From Mycobacterium kubicae (lineage in GTDB: Bacteria > Actinomycetota > Actinomycetes > Mycobacteriales > Mycobacteriaceae): a DNA stretch of 64,000 nucleotides. A model generated the notes under the pieces. The model saw only the letters and a list, made by a program, of their open reading frames with translations. It was not told where the DNA came from and searched no databases. Location of the stretch: NCBI RefSeq assembly GCF_015689175.1, contig NZ_CP065047.1, forward strand, positions 2,790,001-2,854,000. Reading direction: 5' to 3'. This document shows, piece by piece, positions 26,432 through 35,400 of this stretch (position 1 is the first letter of the stretch; each line of letters begins with the position of its first letter). The translations under genes and the position numbers were made by a program.

Positions 26432-26860
26432 ATGGCACGGGTGGATGTCTCGACCACATCGGACCTGGCACCGGAGGCTGCCTGGAAACTCGCCTCCGAC
26501 CTGCGCCGATTCGATGAGTGGATGACGATCTTCGGTGGCTGGCGGGGCGAGGTGCCGTCGACGATCGAGGAGGGCACCTGCGTCTCGTCATGCATCAGGG
26601 TGAAGGGCTTCCGGAACACCGTGCACTGGACAGTGACGCATTACGACGAGCCGAATGCCATCGAACTGCAGGGACGCGGCCGCGGCGGCATCAAGATCGG
26701 CGTGGCTATGGACGTCAAGCCGGAAAAGACAGGGTCGACCTTCCACCTCACGGCCGACTTGAGTGGCGGGGTGCTCAGCGGTCCGATCGGAAAGCTTGTC
26801 GCCCGCGTCCTCAAGTCAGACGTACACAATTCCGTGCAGAACCTGGCTGCCCTGCGCTGA
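26432..26860 (+). CDS. SRPBCC (START/polyketide-cyclase fold) protein, Rv0910-like
   Basis: A 142-residue single-domain protein. ARVDVSTTSDLAPEAAWKLA, DLRRFDEWMTIFGGWRGEVP and GTCVSSCIRVKGFRNTVHWTV match the family pattern, and VLSGPIGKLVARVLKSDVHNS is the C-terminal helix. It closely resembles the M. tuberculosis Rv0910 sequence I remember, which has been proposed as a toxin paired with the small Rv0909 antitoxin. No antitoxin-like ORF precedes it here, so a lipid- or small-molecule-binding role is at least as likely. An aggag ribosome site lies in the leader. Its 3' end overlaps the opposing small membrane gene by 50 bases. Confidence 0.82.
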   Translation: MARVDVSTTSDLAPEAAWKLASDLRRFDEWMTIFGGWRGEVPSTIEEGTCVSSCIRVKGFRNTVHWTVTHYDEPNAIELQGRGRGGIKIGVAMDVKPEKTGSTFHLTADLSGGVLSGPIGKLVARVLKSDVHNSVQNLAALR

Positions 26861-27134
26861 CCCAGCGCGACCGACGGGGGAGCCGTTGGCGCTCCGCGTC
26901 GCGAATTCGCCTGCGATCCATGCTCAACCACGACAATCCGGCGCTGAAGGTGAGCATCGATGCGATGCCTGCCGCCAGGCCGATGCCCACTTGCCCGAGG
27001 GCGAACGTCAGGACGCAGATCACGAACGCCAGCCCAGCACCGGCGACCAGCAACAGGCCCGGTGAGCGTTGCATGCTGTCCGCGGATTGATCGTCGGGGC
27101 GTACTGGCTGGCTGGGTTCGCGCGAAACGTGCAT
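26811..27134 (-). CDS. Small two-segment membrane protein, UsfY-like tail
   Basis: A 107-residue predicted protein. Residues 20-70 form two hydrophobic segments (SPGLLLVAGAGLAFVICVLT and VGIGLAAGIASMLTFSAGLS), followed by a basic stretch WLSMDRRRIRDAERQRLPRR. 'WL...RRRI' after a helical hairpin resembles the mycobacterial UsfY-type stress proteins. The last 17 codons overlap the convergent SRPBCC gene. The starting MHVSREPSQP is plausible, but its ribosome site is weak. Real gene likely; function unknown. Confidence 0.5.
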   Translation of the reverse strand: MHVSREPSQPVRPDDQSADSMQRSPGLLLVAGAGLAFVICVLTFALGQVGIGLAAGIASMLTFSAGLSWLSMDRRRIRDAERQRLPRRSRWVSAGQPGSARNCVRLT

Positions 27135-27236
27135 CGCTGTGAATTACCCGAATCACCGCTTGGACAAACGGTTTCCGGTGTTGCCAAGTGATGAGCTGTG
27201 CGCCGTCGGACGGTCTACGTCGCCGCGCAGCGGCGG

Positions 27237-29063
27237 CTAAAGCGTCTGGTGGCGCCCGAAGAATTTATGGTCTTCGCTGTAACCGCCGTAACCGCTGCCT
27301 ACTTCGGAGTAGTGGGCGACGAACTCAATGCCCTTGATCCACTTGACTTGTTTGAAGCCGTGCTGCAATTCGTTGCGCAGACGCAGCGGGCGGCCATGCA
27401 AGTACGGAAGCGGCTCGTCGTTCATGTTGTAGGCCAACATCGTCATGTGGTGGCCCATCTGCTCGATGGGGTGTGCGTTGTAATAAATGCCGCCGGTGGC
27501 GCCCTCGCCCATCGAGTAGAAGACGACCCATTTCGCCTCCGGACGCGGTTTGACGATGTCCATGATCGTCTTCATCGACACGCCACCCCATTTGGCCACG
27601 CCAGACCATGCCTGAATGCAGAAGTGCTGCGTGATCTGGTCGTGGTAGGGCAGCGCCCGCAAGTCCTCCAGCGAGAATGCTGTCGGGTTCTCGACCAGAC
27701 CGTAGACCCGTAGTCGCCAATCGCGAAAGTCGTTTTTCTCCAACTCTTTGTACTCGACGGTCTCCGGTAACCGCCCGTTGCGCCAATGGAACGGTGAGAT
27801 GTCCTTCTCGGTGAAGGCGCCCGGTTTGGGGTCAAGGTTCTCCAGCACCCGCTGGAATGGACCGATCAGCGCGTATCCCACTCGCTGAATCACGCGTGGA
27901 TGCCGAATTGTGAACGGAGTAGCGGCAACCCACGCGATCGCCGACACGATCAGCGCCGCGGTGAAGATCAAAAAGCCCACCCAACTGTTGTCGTCGCGCG
28001 CGGCGAACATGTGGTTGAGATTGCGCAGAGCGTCGGTCGCGAAGACGAGCGTGACATGGGCGAGGATGAAGAACAAAAAGTAGACGAGCACCAGGAAATG
28101 CAGCGAGCGGGCATGCTGGATGCTCAGCCGCTTGCTCAACCAGTGGACCCGTTGCGACAAAGCAGGCGACATCCCGAGTCCGGTGAGCAAAGCGGCCGGA
28201 GCGGCGATGAAGACCGTGGTGAAGTACGCCAGCATCTGCATCCCGTTGTAGGCGACCCAGCCGTTGTCCTCCGGCCAGTCAAGCGAGAGGTATTGGATCG
28301 CGACAGATGCGGCGTGGGGAAAGACGTCCCAACTGGTCGGCACGATGTGCCGCCATTGCCCGGTGACGAAAAGCAGAACGTAGAACACCGCACCGTTGAG
28401 CAGCCACAGGACGTCGACGCCTAGATGCCACCACCGTGCCAAGCCGATGGAGTGCCGAAAGCCCGGTAACCCGAACTGTGGTGGCAAGGCGACCGTGTCG
28501 GAGTTCGCCGTCCATAGCGGGTCATCGGGAACCGGGGGTCCCACGCGTAGCCATTCGTCCTTACCGGGAGTCGCGTTGCGGCTGAAGTACAGCCGTGGAT
28601 GGTCGCACAGGATCTGAATCCCGGAACGGATGATGAAGATCATCATGAACAGGTTGAAGAAGTGCGTCCACCCGATCCAGGCGGGCAGGCCCGGGCTGAC
28701 CCCGGTATGTGTGCTGGTCCCTGGATAGCGCTGAATGAACGACTGGACGGCGGGCATGTGGTGCAGACCTTTGCCGATCGCCACACCGGCGACCAGCACA
28801 GCGAAGCCGATGGGGATCAGCCACAGCAGGTTGAACCACTTGTCGCGTCCGACGCGCAGTCGCGGGGCAGTCGCTCGCCGAGTCAGGTCGAACCCACCGC
28901 CGTACGTCTCGACGTCGACGACGTCCTCGGCGGGGTGCACCTCTTTGGCGTAGTCGACACCCAACTGCCGCTCCTGCCGGGCGACCTCATCGGCCTCGGT
29001 CAGGGTTCCGGTGGAACTGGCGGGGGTGTTGCCGTGTTTGCCTGCGTCCTTCACAAAGCTCAA
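27237..29063 (-). CDS. Membrane cytochrome b / molybdopterin oxidoreductase fusion
   Basis: A 608-residue two-part protein. The N-terminal half has several membrane segments with spaced His residues (WTHFFNLFMMIFIIRSGIQI, HFLVLVYFLFFILAHVTLVF), like a di-heme cytochrome b561. The C-terminal 220 residues form a sulfite-oxidase-type molybdopterin domain: YGLVENPTAFSLEDLRALPY, then QHFCIQAWSGVAKWGGV with Cys482 as the probable Mo ligand, then HPIEQMGHHMTMLAYNMNDE and LPYLHGRPLRLRNE. The domain is related to MsrP and YedY. It may move electrons between quinones and a substrate such as an oxidised methionine or sulfoxide; the direction is unknown. The called start is TTG; a nearby in-frame GTG is equally possible. 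Confidence 0.82.
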   Translation of the reverse strand: MSFVKDAGKHGNTPASSTGTLTEADEVARQERQLGVDYAKEVHPAEDVVDVETYGGGFDLTRRATAPRLRVGRDKWFNLLWLIPIGFAVLVAGVAIGKGLHHMPAVQSFIQRYPGTSTHTGVSPGLPAWIGWTHFFNLFMMIFIIRSGIQILCDHPRLYFSRNATPGKDEWLRVGPPVPDDPLWTANSDTVALPPQFGLPGFRHSIGLARWWHLGVDVLWLLNGAVFYVLLFVTGQWRHIVPTSWDVFPHAASVAIQYLSLDWPEDNGWVAYNGMQMLAYFTTVFIAAPAALLTGLGMSPALSQRVHWLSKRLSIQHARSLHFLVLVYFLFFILAHVTLVFATDALRNLNHMFAARDDNSWVGFLIFTAALIVSAIAWVAATPFTIRHPRVIQRVGYALIGPFQRVLENLDPKPGAFTEKDISPFHWRNGRLPETVEYKELEKNDFRDWRLRVYGLVENPTAFSLEDLRALPYHDQITQHFCIQAWSGVAKWGGVSMKTIMDIVKPRPEAKWVVFYSMGEGATGGIYYNAHPIEQMGHHMTMLAYNMNDEPLPYLHGRPLRLRNELQHGFKQVKWIKGIEFVAHYSEVGSGYGGYSEDHKFFGRHQTL

Positions 29064-29182
29064 AGTACACCTGATCGCTTGCGCAACCGCAATCGTCTTT
29101 GAAGACCAATAATGCTCATAGCAATTTTTAATTTCGACTGGCAGATCGCGGGGCGGGCCGGGTCGTCGGCCGCCTTCCAGGC

Positions 29183-29665
29183 TCAGGAGGGGGCGCGACC
29201 CCGGATGCGGCGCACGGGCCGGGTCTCGATGGCGTTGATCGTCAGGACCCGGCGGCTGATTAGCCAGCCGACGCTCGTGGACTCGTACTCGTCGTCATAA
29301 CGCACATGCCACACCACATCGACCGCTTCGGCTGAGCCGGTATCCGGCCGCCGATTCCAATGGTGGGCGACGCAACTGATGCGACCGTATGCGGTGCCCG
29401 GTTGCGCGCCGGGGTCATAGACTTCGCCCACGATCGCGTGCTGGGTGCGTTCGGTTTGCGCGACCGCTGCTACCGCCGCGCCGATGGCGTCTCGGCCGCG
29501 ATGTGCGTGCACCGGCTCGAGGCTGGCCGGCGGATCGGGAATGACCAGCTCGGCCCCCTCGGTGAAAAGGTAAGCGACGGTGGGGAATTGGCGATCGTCG
29601 ACGTGCGCCGCATATCGATGGGCCAACTCACTCAACGCTGCTCGGTCTGCCGCGGGGACGCTCAC
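29183..29665 (-). CDS. SnoaL-like / NTF2-fold protein
   Basis: A 160-residue protein with the cone-shaped NTF2-like pattern. ADRAALSELAHRYAAHVDDRQF (N-terminal helices), VAYLFTEGAELVIPDP and HRGRDAIGAAVAAVAQTERT precede QHAIVGEV and EYESTSVGWLISRRVLTI, which give the curved sheet. Family members are ketosteroid-isomerase-like enzymes or ligand-binding proteins. The GTG start overlaps the stop of the LLM oxidoreductase (GTGA), so they form a coupled pair and may act on the same compound. Confidence 0.78.
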   Translation of the reverse strand: MSVPAADRAALSELAHRYAAHVDDRQFPTVAYLFTEGAELVIPDPPASLEPVHAHRGRDAIGAAVAAVAQTERTQHAIVGEVYDPGAQPGTAYGRISCVAHHWNRRPDTGSAEAVDVVWHVRYDDEYESTSVGWLISRRVLTINAIETRPVRRIRGRAPS

Positions 29666-30570
29666 GACGTCACCGGCGTCAAGGCCAGCCGCTGTGCGCA
29701 GTCCGACAAGGTGTCTTTGGCTTGCTCGATATCGGTGATTGCAGGCATGCCCAACACCAGCCGGTGCGCGCCCTGTGCAGCCAACCCGGCGGCACGTTCG
29801 GCGTCGATCTTGGTCACCAGATGGCTCAGCGACACCTCGAGCAGTGCGGGATCGCGGCCCGACGCAGCTGCCTGCTCATGCATGATCGCGATGAGGCCGG
29901 CCAATTTGGTCCCCGTTACCCCCAGCGGCTGAAAGCCGTCACCCAGGCGGCCGGCCCGGCGCGCGGCAGCGGCGGAGTGCCCTCCTATGTGAACAGGAAG
30001 GTGCCCGACGGGTTTGGGGTAGCACATCGTGTTGTCGAAGCGGAAGAACTCGCCCCGGTGCGAGGCGCCTTCGGGATTATCGGCCCACAGCGTGCGCAAG
30101 ACGGCCAGCTGCTCATCGGCGCGCCTGCCCCGGGTCTCGAAGTCCGCGCCACACGCCTCCAGTTCCTCCTTGAGCCAGCCCACGCCCACGCAAAGCCGGA
30201 GCCTGCCCCCGGAGAGGGCATCGACCGTCGCCGCACGCTTGGCTAAAACCACTGGATGGTGATTGGGCAGCACCAACACACCGGTCGCCAGCCCGAGTCG
30301 GCTGGTGCGGGCGGCCAGGAACCCCAGCAAGTCCAGGGGGTCGGGGATCGGGCAGTCCGCACCCAGCCCCACCCGGCCGGAAGTGTCATAGGGGTAGACA
30401 CTCTCGTACCGGGAGGCCAGCACGGTGTGCTCGACGACGATGATGGACTCGAAACCGCACGCTTGCAGATGCTGCGCGAAGGCGGTCATCCAGTCAGGGT
30501 CGGCGGTGACACCGGCAGCCACCGGCGCGACCACCCCGACTTTCAACGGAACCTGCTCGGCGGCGCCCAT
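29662..30570 (-). CDS. LLM-class (probably F420-dependent) oxidoreductase
   Basis: A 302-residue luciferase-like TIM-barrel enzyme. KVGVVAPVAAGVTADPDWM, GFESIIVVEHTVLASRYESV, DPLDLLGFLAARTSRLGLATGVLVLPNHHPV and KRAATVDALSGGRLRLCVGVGWLKEELEACGADF are diagnostic of mycobacterial LLM proteins, most of which use coenzyme F420. The ATG at 30570 is chosen since conserved residues begin there; an in-frame extension to 30621 adds basic residues of no family character. It overlaps the SnoaL-like gene, suggesting a two-gene operon transcribed away from eccB5. Confidence 0.85.
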   Translation of the reverse strand: MGAAEQVPLKVGVVAPVAAGVTADPDWMTAFAQHLQACGFESIIVVEHTVLASRYESVYPYDTSGRVGLGADCPIPDPLDLLGFLAARTSRLGLATGVLVLPNHHPVVLAKRAATVDALSGGRLRLCVGVGWLKEELEACGADFETRGRRADEQLAVLRTLWADNPEGASHRGEFFRFDNTMCYPKPVGHLPVHIGGHSAAAARRAGRLGDGFQPLGVTGTKLAGLIAIMHEQAAASGRDPALLEVSLSHLVTKIDAERAAGLAAQGAHRLVLGMPAITDIEQAKDTLSDCAQRLALTPVTS

Positions 30571-30908
30571 GGCAACCGAAGCTAACAGGCGGCCTGCCGC
30601 CGGTCGGCGCACGACCGCCACCTATTAATAGGAAGCAACGGCTCCGGCGCTAAATATTCGTGCTTGGTCCTCAGTGCAGGTCAAAAGCAGGAAATGGAAA
30701 ATCGGCTTCGACAGGCCGACTTGGCCAAACGCCGCTACCATTCCCAGTGAAGGCATGACGAAACTTGGGGGATTGCGCGGTTTGATCGCCGCGTGGCGAG
30801 GTTACGGCAGTTGCCCTACGGTTATCGCTGTGGGCAGCGCTGATCCGACGGCTAGGCCACATAACCTGCCCATAACCAGGCATTCAGCAGACCGGAAGGT
30901 GATCTAAC
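30571..30908. other. Intergenic region upstream of the ESX-5 locus
   Basis: 338 bases between the divergent LLM and eccB5 genes. It should contain the promoter for eccB5-eccC5. AT-rich patches (tattaatagg near 30624, ctaaatattcg near 30650) are candidate -10 areas, but no convincing -35/-10 pair could be fixed by eye. A 50-codon frame (30755-30907) ends one base before the eccB5 GTG; its ribosome site is too close to the ATG to be convincing. Confidence 0.45.
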
Positions 30909-32429
30909 GTGGCTGAAGAGAGCCGCGGACAGCGGGGGTCGGGGTACGGCCTTGGGTTGTCAACGCGGACCCAGGTAACCGGTTACCAGTTCCTGGCGCG
31001 CAGAACCGCGATGGCATTGACCCGCTGGCGTGTCCGGATGGAGATCGAGCCCGGCCGGCGCCAGACGCTCGCGGTGGTCGCGTCGATTTCGGCTGCGGTC
31101 GTGATCTGCCTGGGAGCACTGCTGTGGTCCTTCATCAGCCCGTCCGGGCAGATCAACGAGTCGCCCATCATCGCCGACCGTGACTCCGGCGCACTGTACG
31201 TCCGCGTGGGTGACCGGCTGTACCCGGCGCTGAACCTGGCATCGGCACGATTGATCACCGGCCGGCCCGACAACCCGCACCTGGTCCGGTCCAGTCAGAT
31301 CGCCGGCCTGCCGCACGGACCGCTGGTCGGTATCCCGGGCGCCCCGACCGAGTTCGCGCCGAAGAACCCGCCCTCGTCGTCGTGGCTGGTGTGTGACACG
31401 GTGGCCACTTCCTCCAGCGTCAGCGCGCCGTCAGGCGTGACGGTGACCGTCATCGACGGCACCCCCGACCTGTCCGGCCACCGCCGAATCCTCAAAGGCT
31501 CAGACGCCGTGGTACTGAATTACGGTGGAAGCGCCTGGGTGATCCGGGAGGGACGCCGCTCGAAGATCGACGCAACCGACCGGTCGGTGTTGCTGCCCCT
31601 GGGATTGACGCCCGAGCAAGTCAGCCAGGCCCGGCCGATGAGCCGCGCGCTGTATGACGCCTTGCCGGTGGGTCCGGAACTGCTGGTGCCAGAAGTGCCC
31701 AATGCGGGCGCCCCCGCGACGTTCCCCAACGCTCCCGGTCCGGTTGGGACGATCATCGTCACGCCGCAAATCAGTGGGCCGCAACAGTATTCGCTCGTCT
31801 TGATCGACGGTGTGCAAACGCTGCCACCGCTGGTGGCGCAGATTCTGCAGAACGCCGGCCGCCCGGGCAACACCCGACCGGTGACGGTGGAACCGTCGCA
31901 GCTGGCCAAGATGCCCGTCGTCAACAGGCTGGACCTGTCGGCCTACCCGAACGAGCCGTTGAACGTGCTCGACATCCGGGAGAACCCCTCGACGTGCTGG
32001 TGGTGGGAACGGACCAACGGCGAGAACCGGGCCCGGGTCCAGGTGGTCTCCGGACCGACCATCCCCATCCCGAGCAACGAAACCAAGCGGATCGTCAACC
32101 TGGTCAAGTCGGACACCACCGGACGGGAAGCCGACCAAGTCTATTTCGGTCGCAATTACGCGAATTTTGTTGCGGTGACCGGCAATAACCCCGGCGCCCA
32201 GACGGCGGAATCACTGTGGTGGCTCACCAACGCGGGCGCCCGGTTCGGAGTGGACGACACAAAGGAAGCGCGGGACGCATTGGGCTTGACGTTGACGCCG
32301 AGCACGGCGCCCTGGGTGGCGCTGCGCCTGCTCCCGCAAGGGCCCACCCTGTCGCGCGCGGATGCGCTGGTGGAGCACGACACCTTACCCATGGACATGA
32401 CCCCGGCAGAATTGGTGGTACCTAAGTGA
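30909..32429 (+). CDS. eccB5: ESX-5 type VII secretion protein EccB5
   Basis: A 506-residue membrane component, the same length as M. tuberculosis EccB5. It has a short cytosolic tail (TRTQVTGYQFLARRTAMALTR), one membrane segment (about residues 52-75, TLAVVASISAAVVICLGALL) and a large periplasmic domain with the R-repeat-like region (DRDSGALYVRVGDRLYPALN). EccB5 forms the periplasmic part of the ESX-5 channel with EccC5, EccD5 and EccE5. The start is a GTG. The stop overlaps the eccC5 GTG by 4 bases. Confidence 0.96.
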   Translation: MAEESRGQRGSGYGLGLSTRTQVTGYQFLARRTAMALTRWRVRMEIEPGRRQTLAVVASISAAVVICLGALLWSFISPSGQINESPIIADRDSGALYVRVGDRLYPALNLASARLITGRPDNPHLVRSSQIAGLPHGPLVGIPGAPTEFAPKNPPSSSWLVCDTVATSSSVSAPSGVTVTVIDGTPDLSGHRRILKGSDAVVLNYGGSAWVIREGRRSKIDATDRSVLLPLGLTPEQVSQARPMSRALYDALPVGPELLVPEVPNAGAPATFPNAPGPVGTIIVTPQISGPQQYSLVLIDGVQTLPPLVAQILQNAGRPGNTRPVTVEPSQLAKMPVVNRLDLSAYPNEPLNVLDIRENPSTCWWWERTNGENRARVQVVSGPTIPIPSNETKRIVNLVKSDTTGREADQVYFGRNYANFVAVTGNNPGAQTAESLWWLTNAGARFGVDDTKEARDALGLTLTPSTAPWVALRLLPQGPTLSRADALVEHDTLPMDMTPAELVVPK

Positions 32430-35400
32430 AACGCGGATTTGCCCGGCCCACACCGGAGAAGCCTCCGGTCATCAAGCCGGAGAACATCGTCCTACCGACG
32501 CCGCTGAGCATCCCGCCACCGGAGGGGAAGCCCTGGTGGATCGTCGTAGTCGGCGTCGTGGTGGTCGGCTTGCTCGGCGGTATGGTCGCCATGACCTTCG
32601 CCAGCGGTTCTCGGGTGTTCTCCGGCGCCGGCGCCATCTTCCCGATCTTCATGGTCGGCGGCATGGCGATGATGATGTTCGGCGGCCGGTTCGGCGGTCA
32701 GCAGCAGATGAGCCGGCCGAAGCTGGACGCGATGCGCGCCCAGTTCATGCTGATGCTGGACATGCTGCGCGAGACCGCGCAGGAGTCGGCGGACAGCATG
32801 GACGCCAACTACCGGTGGTTCCACCCGGCGCCCGACACACTGGCGGCGGCCGTGGGTTCCCCGCGGATGTGGGAGCGCAAGCCGGACGGCAAGGACTTGA
32901 ACTTCGGCGTCGTCCGGGTGGGCGTCGGGATGACCCGTCCCGAGGTGACCTGGGGCGAGCCGCAGAACATGCCGACCGACATCGAACTCGAGCCGGTCAC
33001 CGGTAAGGCGCTGCAGGAGTTCGGACGTTATCAAAGCGTCGTCTACAACCTGCCGAAGATGATTTCGCTGCTGGTCGAGCCCTGGTACGCGCTGGTCGGC
33101 TCGCGGGAGCAGGTCTTGGGGTTGATGCGCGCGATCGTGTGCCAGCTGGCCTTCTCCCACGGACCCGACCACGTCCAGATGATCGTGGTCAGTTCCGACC
33201 TGGAGGAATGGGAGTGGGTCAAGTGGCTGCCGCATTTCGGTGACTCGCGGCGCCACGACGCGGCAGGCAACGCCCGGATGGTGTACAGCTCGGTGCGCGA
33301 GTTCGCCGCCGAGCAGGCCGAATTGTTCGCCGGCCGTGGGTCGTTCACTCCTCGGCACGCCAGTTCATCGGCGCAGACTCCGACGCCTCATCACGTCATC
33401 ATCGCCGATGTCGACGACCCGCAATGGGAGTACGTGATCAGCGCCGAAGGCGTCGACGGCGTGACCTTCTTCGATCTGACCGGCTCGTCGATGTGGACAG
33501 GTGTCCCGGAGCGCAAGCTGCAGTTCGACGACAAGGGCGTGATCGAAGCGCTGCCGCGCGACCGCGACACCTGGATGGTCATCGACGACAAGGCGTGGTT
33601 CTTCGCCTTGACCGACCACTTCAGCAGCGCCGAGGCAGAAGAATTCGCGCAGAAGCTGGCGCAGTGGCGACTGGCCGAAGCGTATGAGGAGATCGGTCAG
33701 CGGGTGGCCCACATCGGCGCCCGCGACATTCTGTCCTACTACGGAATCGACGACCCGGCGAGCATCGACTTCAACGCTTTGTGGGGCAGCCGCACCGACA
33801 CGATGGGCCGGTCGCGGTTGCGGGCCCCGTTCGGTAACCGCTCCGACAACGGCGAGTTGCTGTTCTTGGACATGAAGTCCCTGGACGAAGGCGGCGACGG
33901 TCCGCACGGTGTCATGTCGGGTACCACCGGTTCGGGTAAGTCGACGCTGGTGCGAACTGTGATCGAATCGCTGATGCTCGGGCACCCGCCGGAGGAACTG
34001 CAATTCGTGTTGGCAGACCTCAAGGGTGGGTCGGCGGTCAAGCCGTTCGCGGGTGTGCCACACGTGTCTCGCATCATCACCGACCTGGAAGAAGACCAGG
34101 CGTTGATGGAGCGATTCCTGGACGCGCTGTGGGGCGAGATTGCGCGCCGCAAGGCCATCTGCGACAGCGCGGGCGTCGACGACGCCAAGGAGTACAACTC
34201 GGTGCGGGCCAGGATGCGGGCCCGCGGCCAGGACATGGATCCGTTGCCGATGCTCGTGGTGGTCATCGACGAGTTCTACGAATGGTTCCGGATCATGCCG
34301 ACCGCCGTCGACGTTCTCGACTCGATCGGCCGCCAGGGTCGTGCCTACTGGATCCACCTGATGATGGCATCGCAGACCATTGAGAGCCGCGCCGAAAAGC
34401 TCATGGAGAACATGGGTTACCGGCTGGTGCTGAAAGCCCGTACCGCCGGTGCCGCGCAGGCGGCCGGTGTGCCGAACGCGGTGAACCTGCCGGCTCAGGC
34501 GGGTCTGGGTTACTTCCGCAAGAGTCTCGAGGACATCATCCGGTTCCAGGCGGAGTTCCTGTGGCGCGACTACTTCCGCCTCACCACCGTCGACGGCGAG
34601 GAGGCTCCGGTGCTGGTGCACAGCATCGACTACGTTCGCCCGCAGTTGTTCACCAACTCGTTCACGCCGTTGGAAGTGAGCGTGCAAGGCCCCGACACCA
34701 TGCCGGCCATCGGGCAGTCCAACGGCTCCAACGGTGAACTGCTCAATGGTGATGGCGCGGAAGAAGAGGACGAAGAAGGCATCCGTACGCCCAAGGTGGG
34801 CACGGTGATCATCGATCAGTTGCGCAAGATCGACTTCGAGCCGTACCGGTTATGGCAACCGCCGCTGACCCAGCCCGTCGCCATCGACGAGCTGGTCAAC
34901 CGATTCCTGGGCCGTCCCTGGCACAAGGATTACGGCACCGCCCGCAACCTCATCTTCCCGATCGGGATCATCGACCGTCCGTTCAAGCACGACCAGCCGC
35001 CGTGGACGGTCGACACCTCCGGGCCGGGTTCGAACGTACTGATCCTGGGTGCCGGCGGTTCGGGTAAGACCACCGCGCTGCAGACCCTGATCTGCTCGGC
35101 GGCGCTGACCCACACGCCCGAGCAGGTGCAGTTCTACTGCCTGGCCTACAGCAGCACCGCGCTGACCACGGTGGCCCAACTGCCGCATGTCGGTGAGGTG
35201 GCGGGTCCGACCGACCCGTACGGTGTGCGCCGGACAGTGGCTGAGCTGCTGGCTCTGGTTCGCGAGCGCAAGCGCACCTTCCTCGAATACGGCATCGCCT
35301 CGATGGAGATGTTCCGGCGCCGCAAGTTCGGTGGGGAAGCGGGTCCGGTCCCCAACGACGGCTTCGGCGACGTGTACCTGGTCATCGACAACTACCGGGC

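Noticed and set aside
30755..30907. 50-codon frame ending one base before the eccB5 GTG
   Set aside because: Its GAAGG is only one base from the ATG, too close for a working ribosome site, and its product looks random. Left as a note in the intergenic entry.
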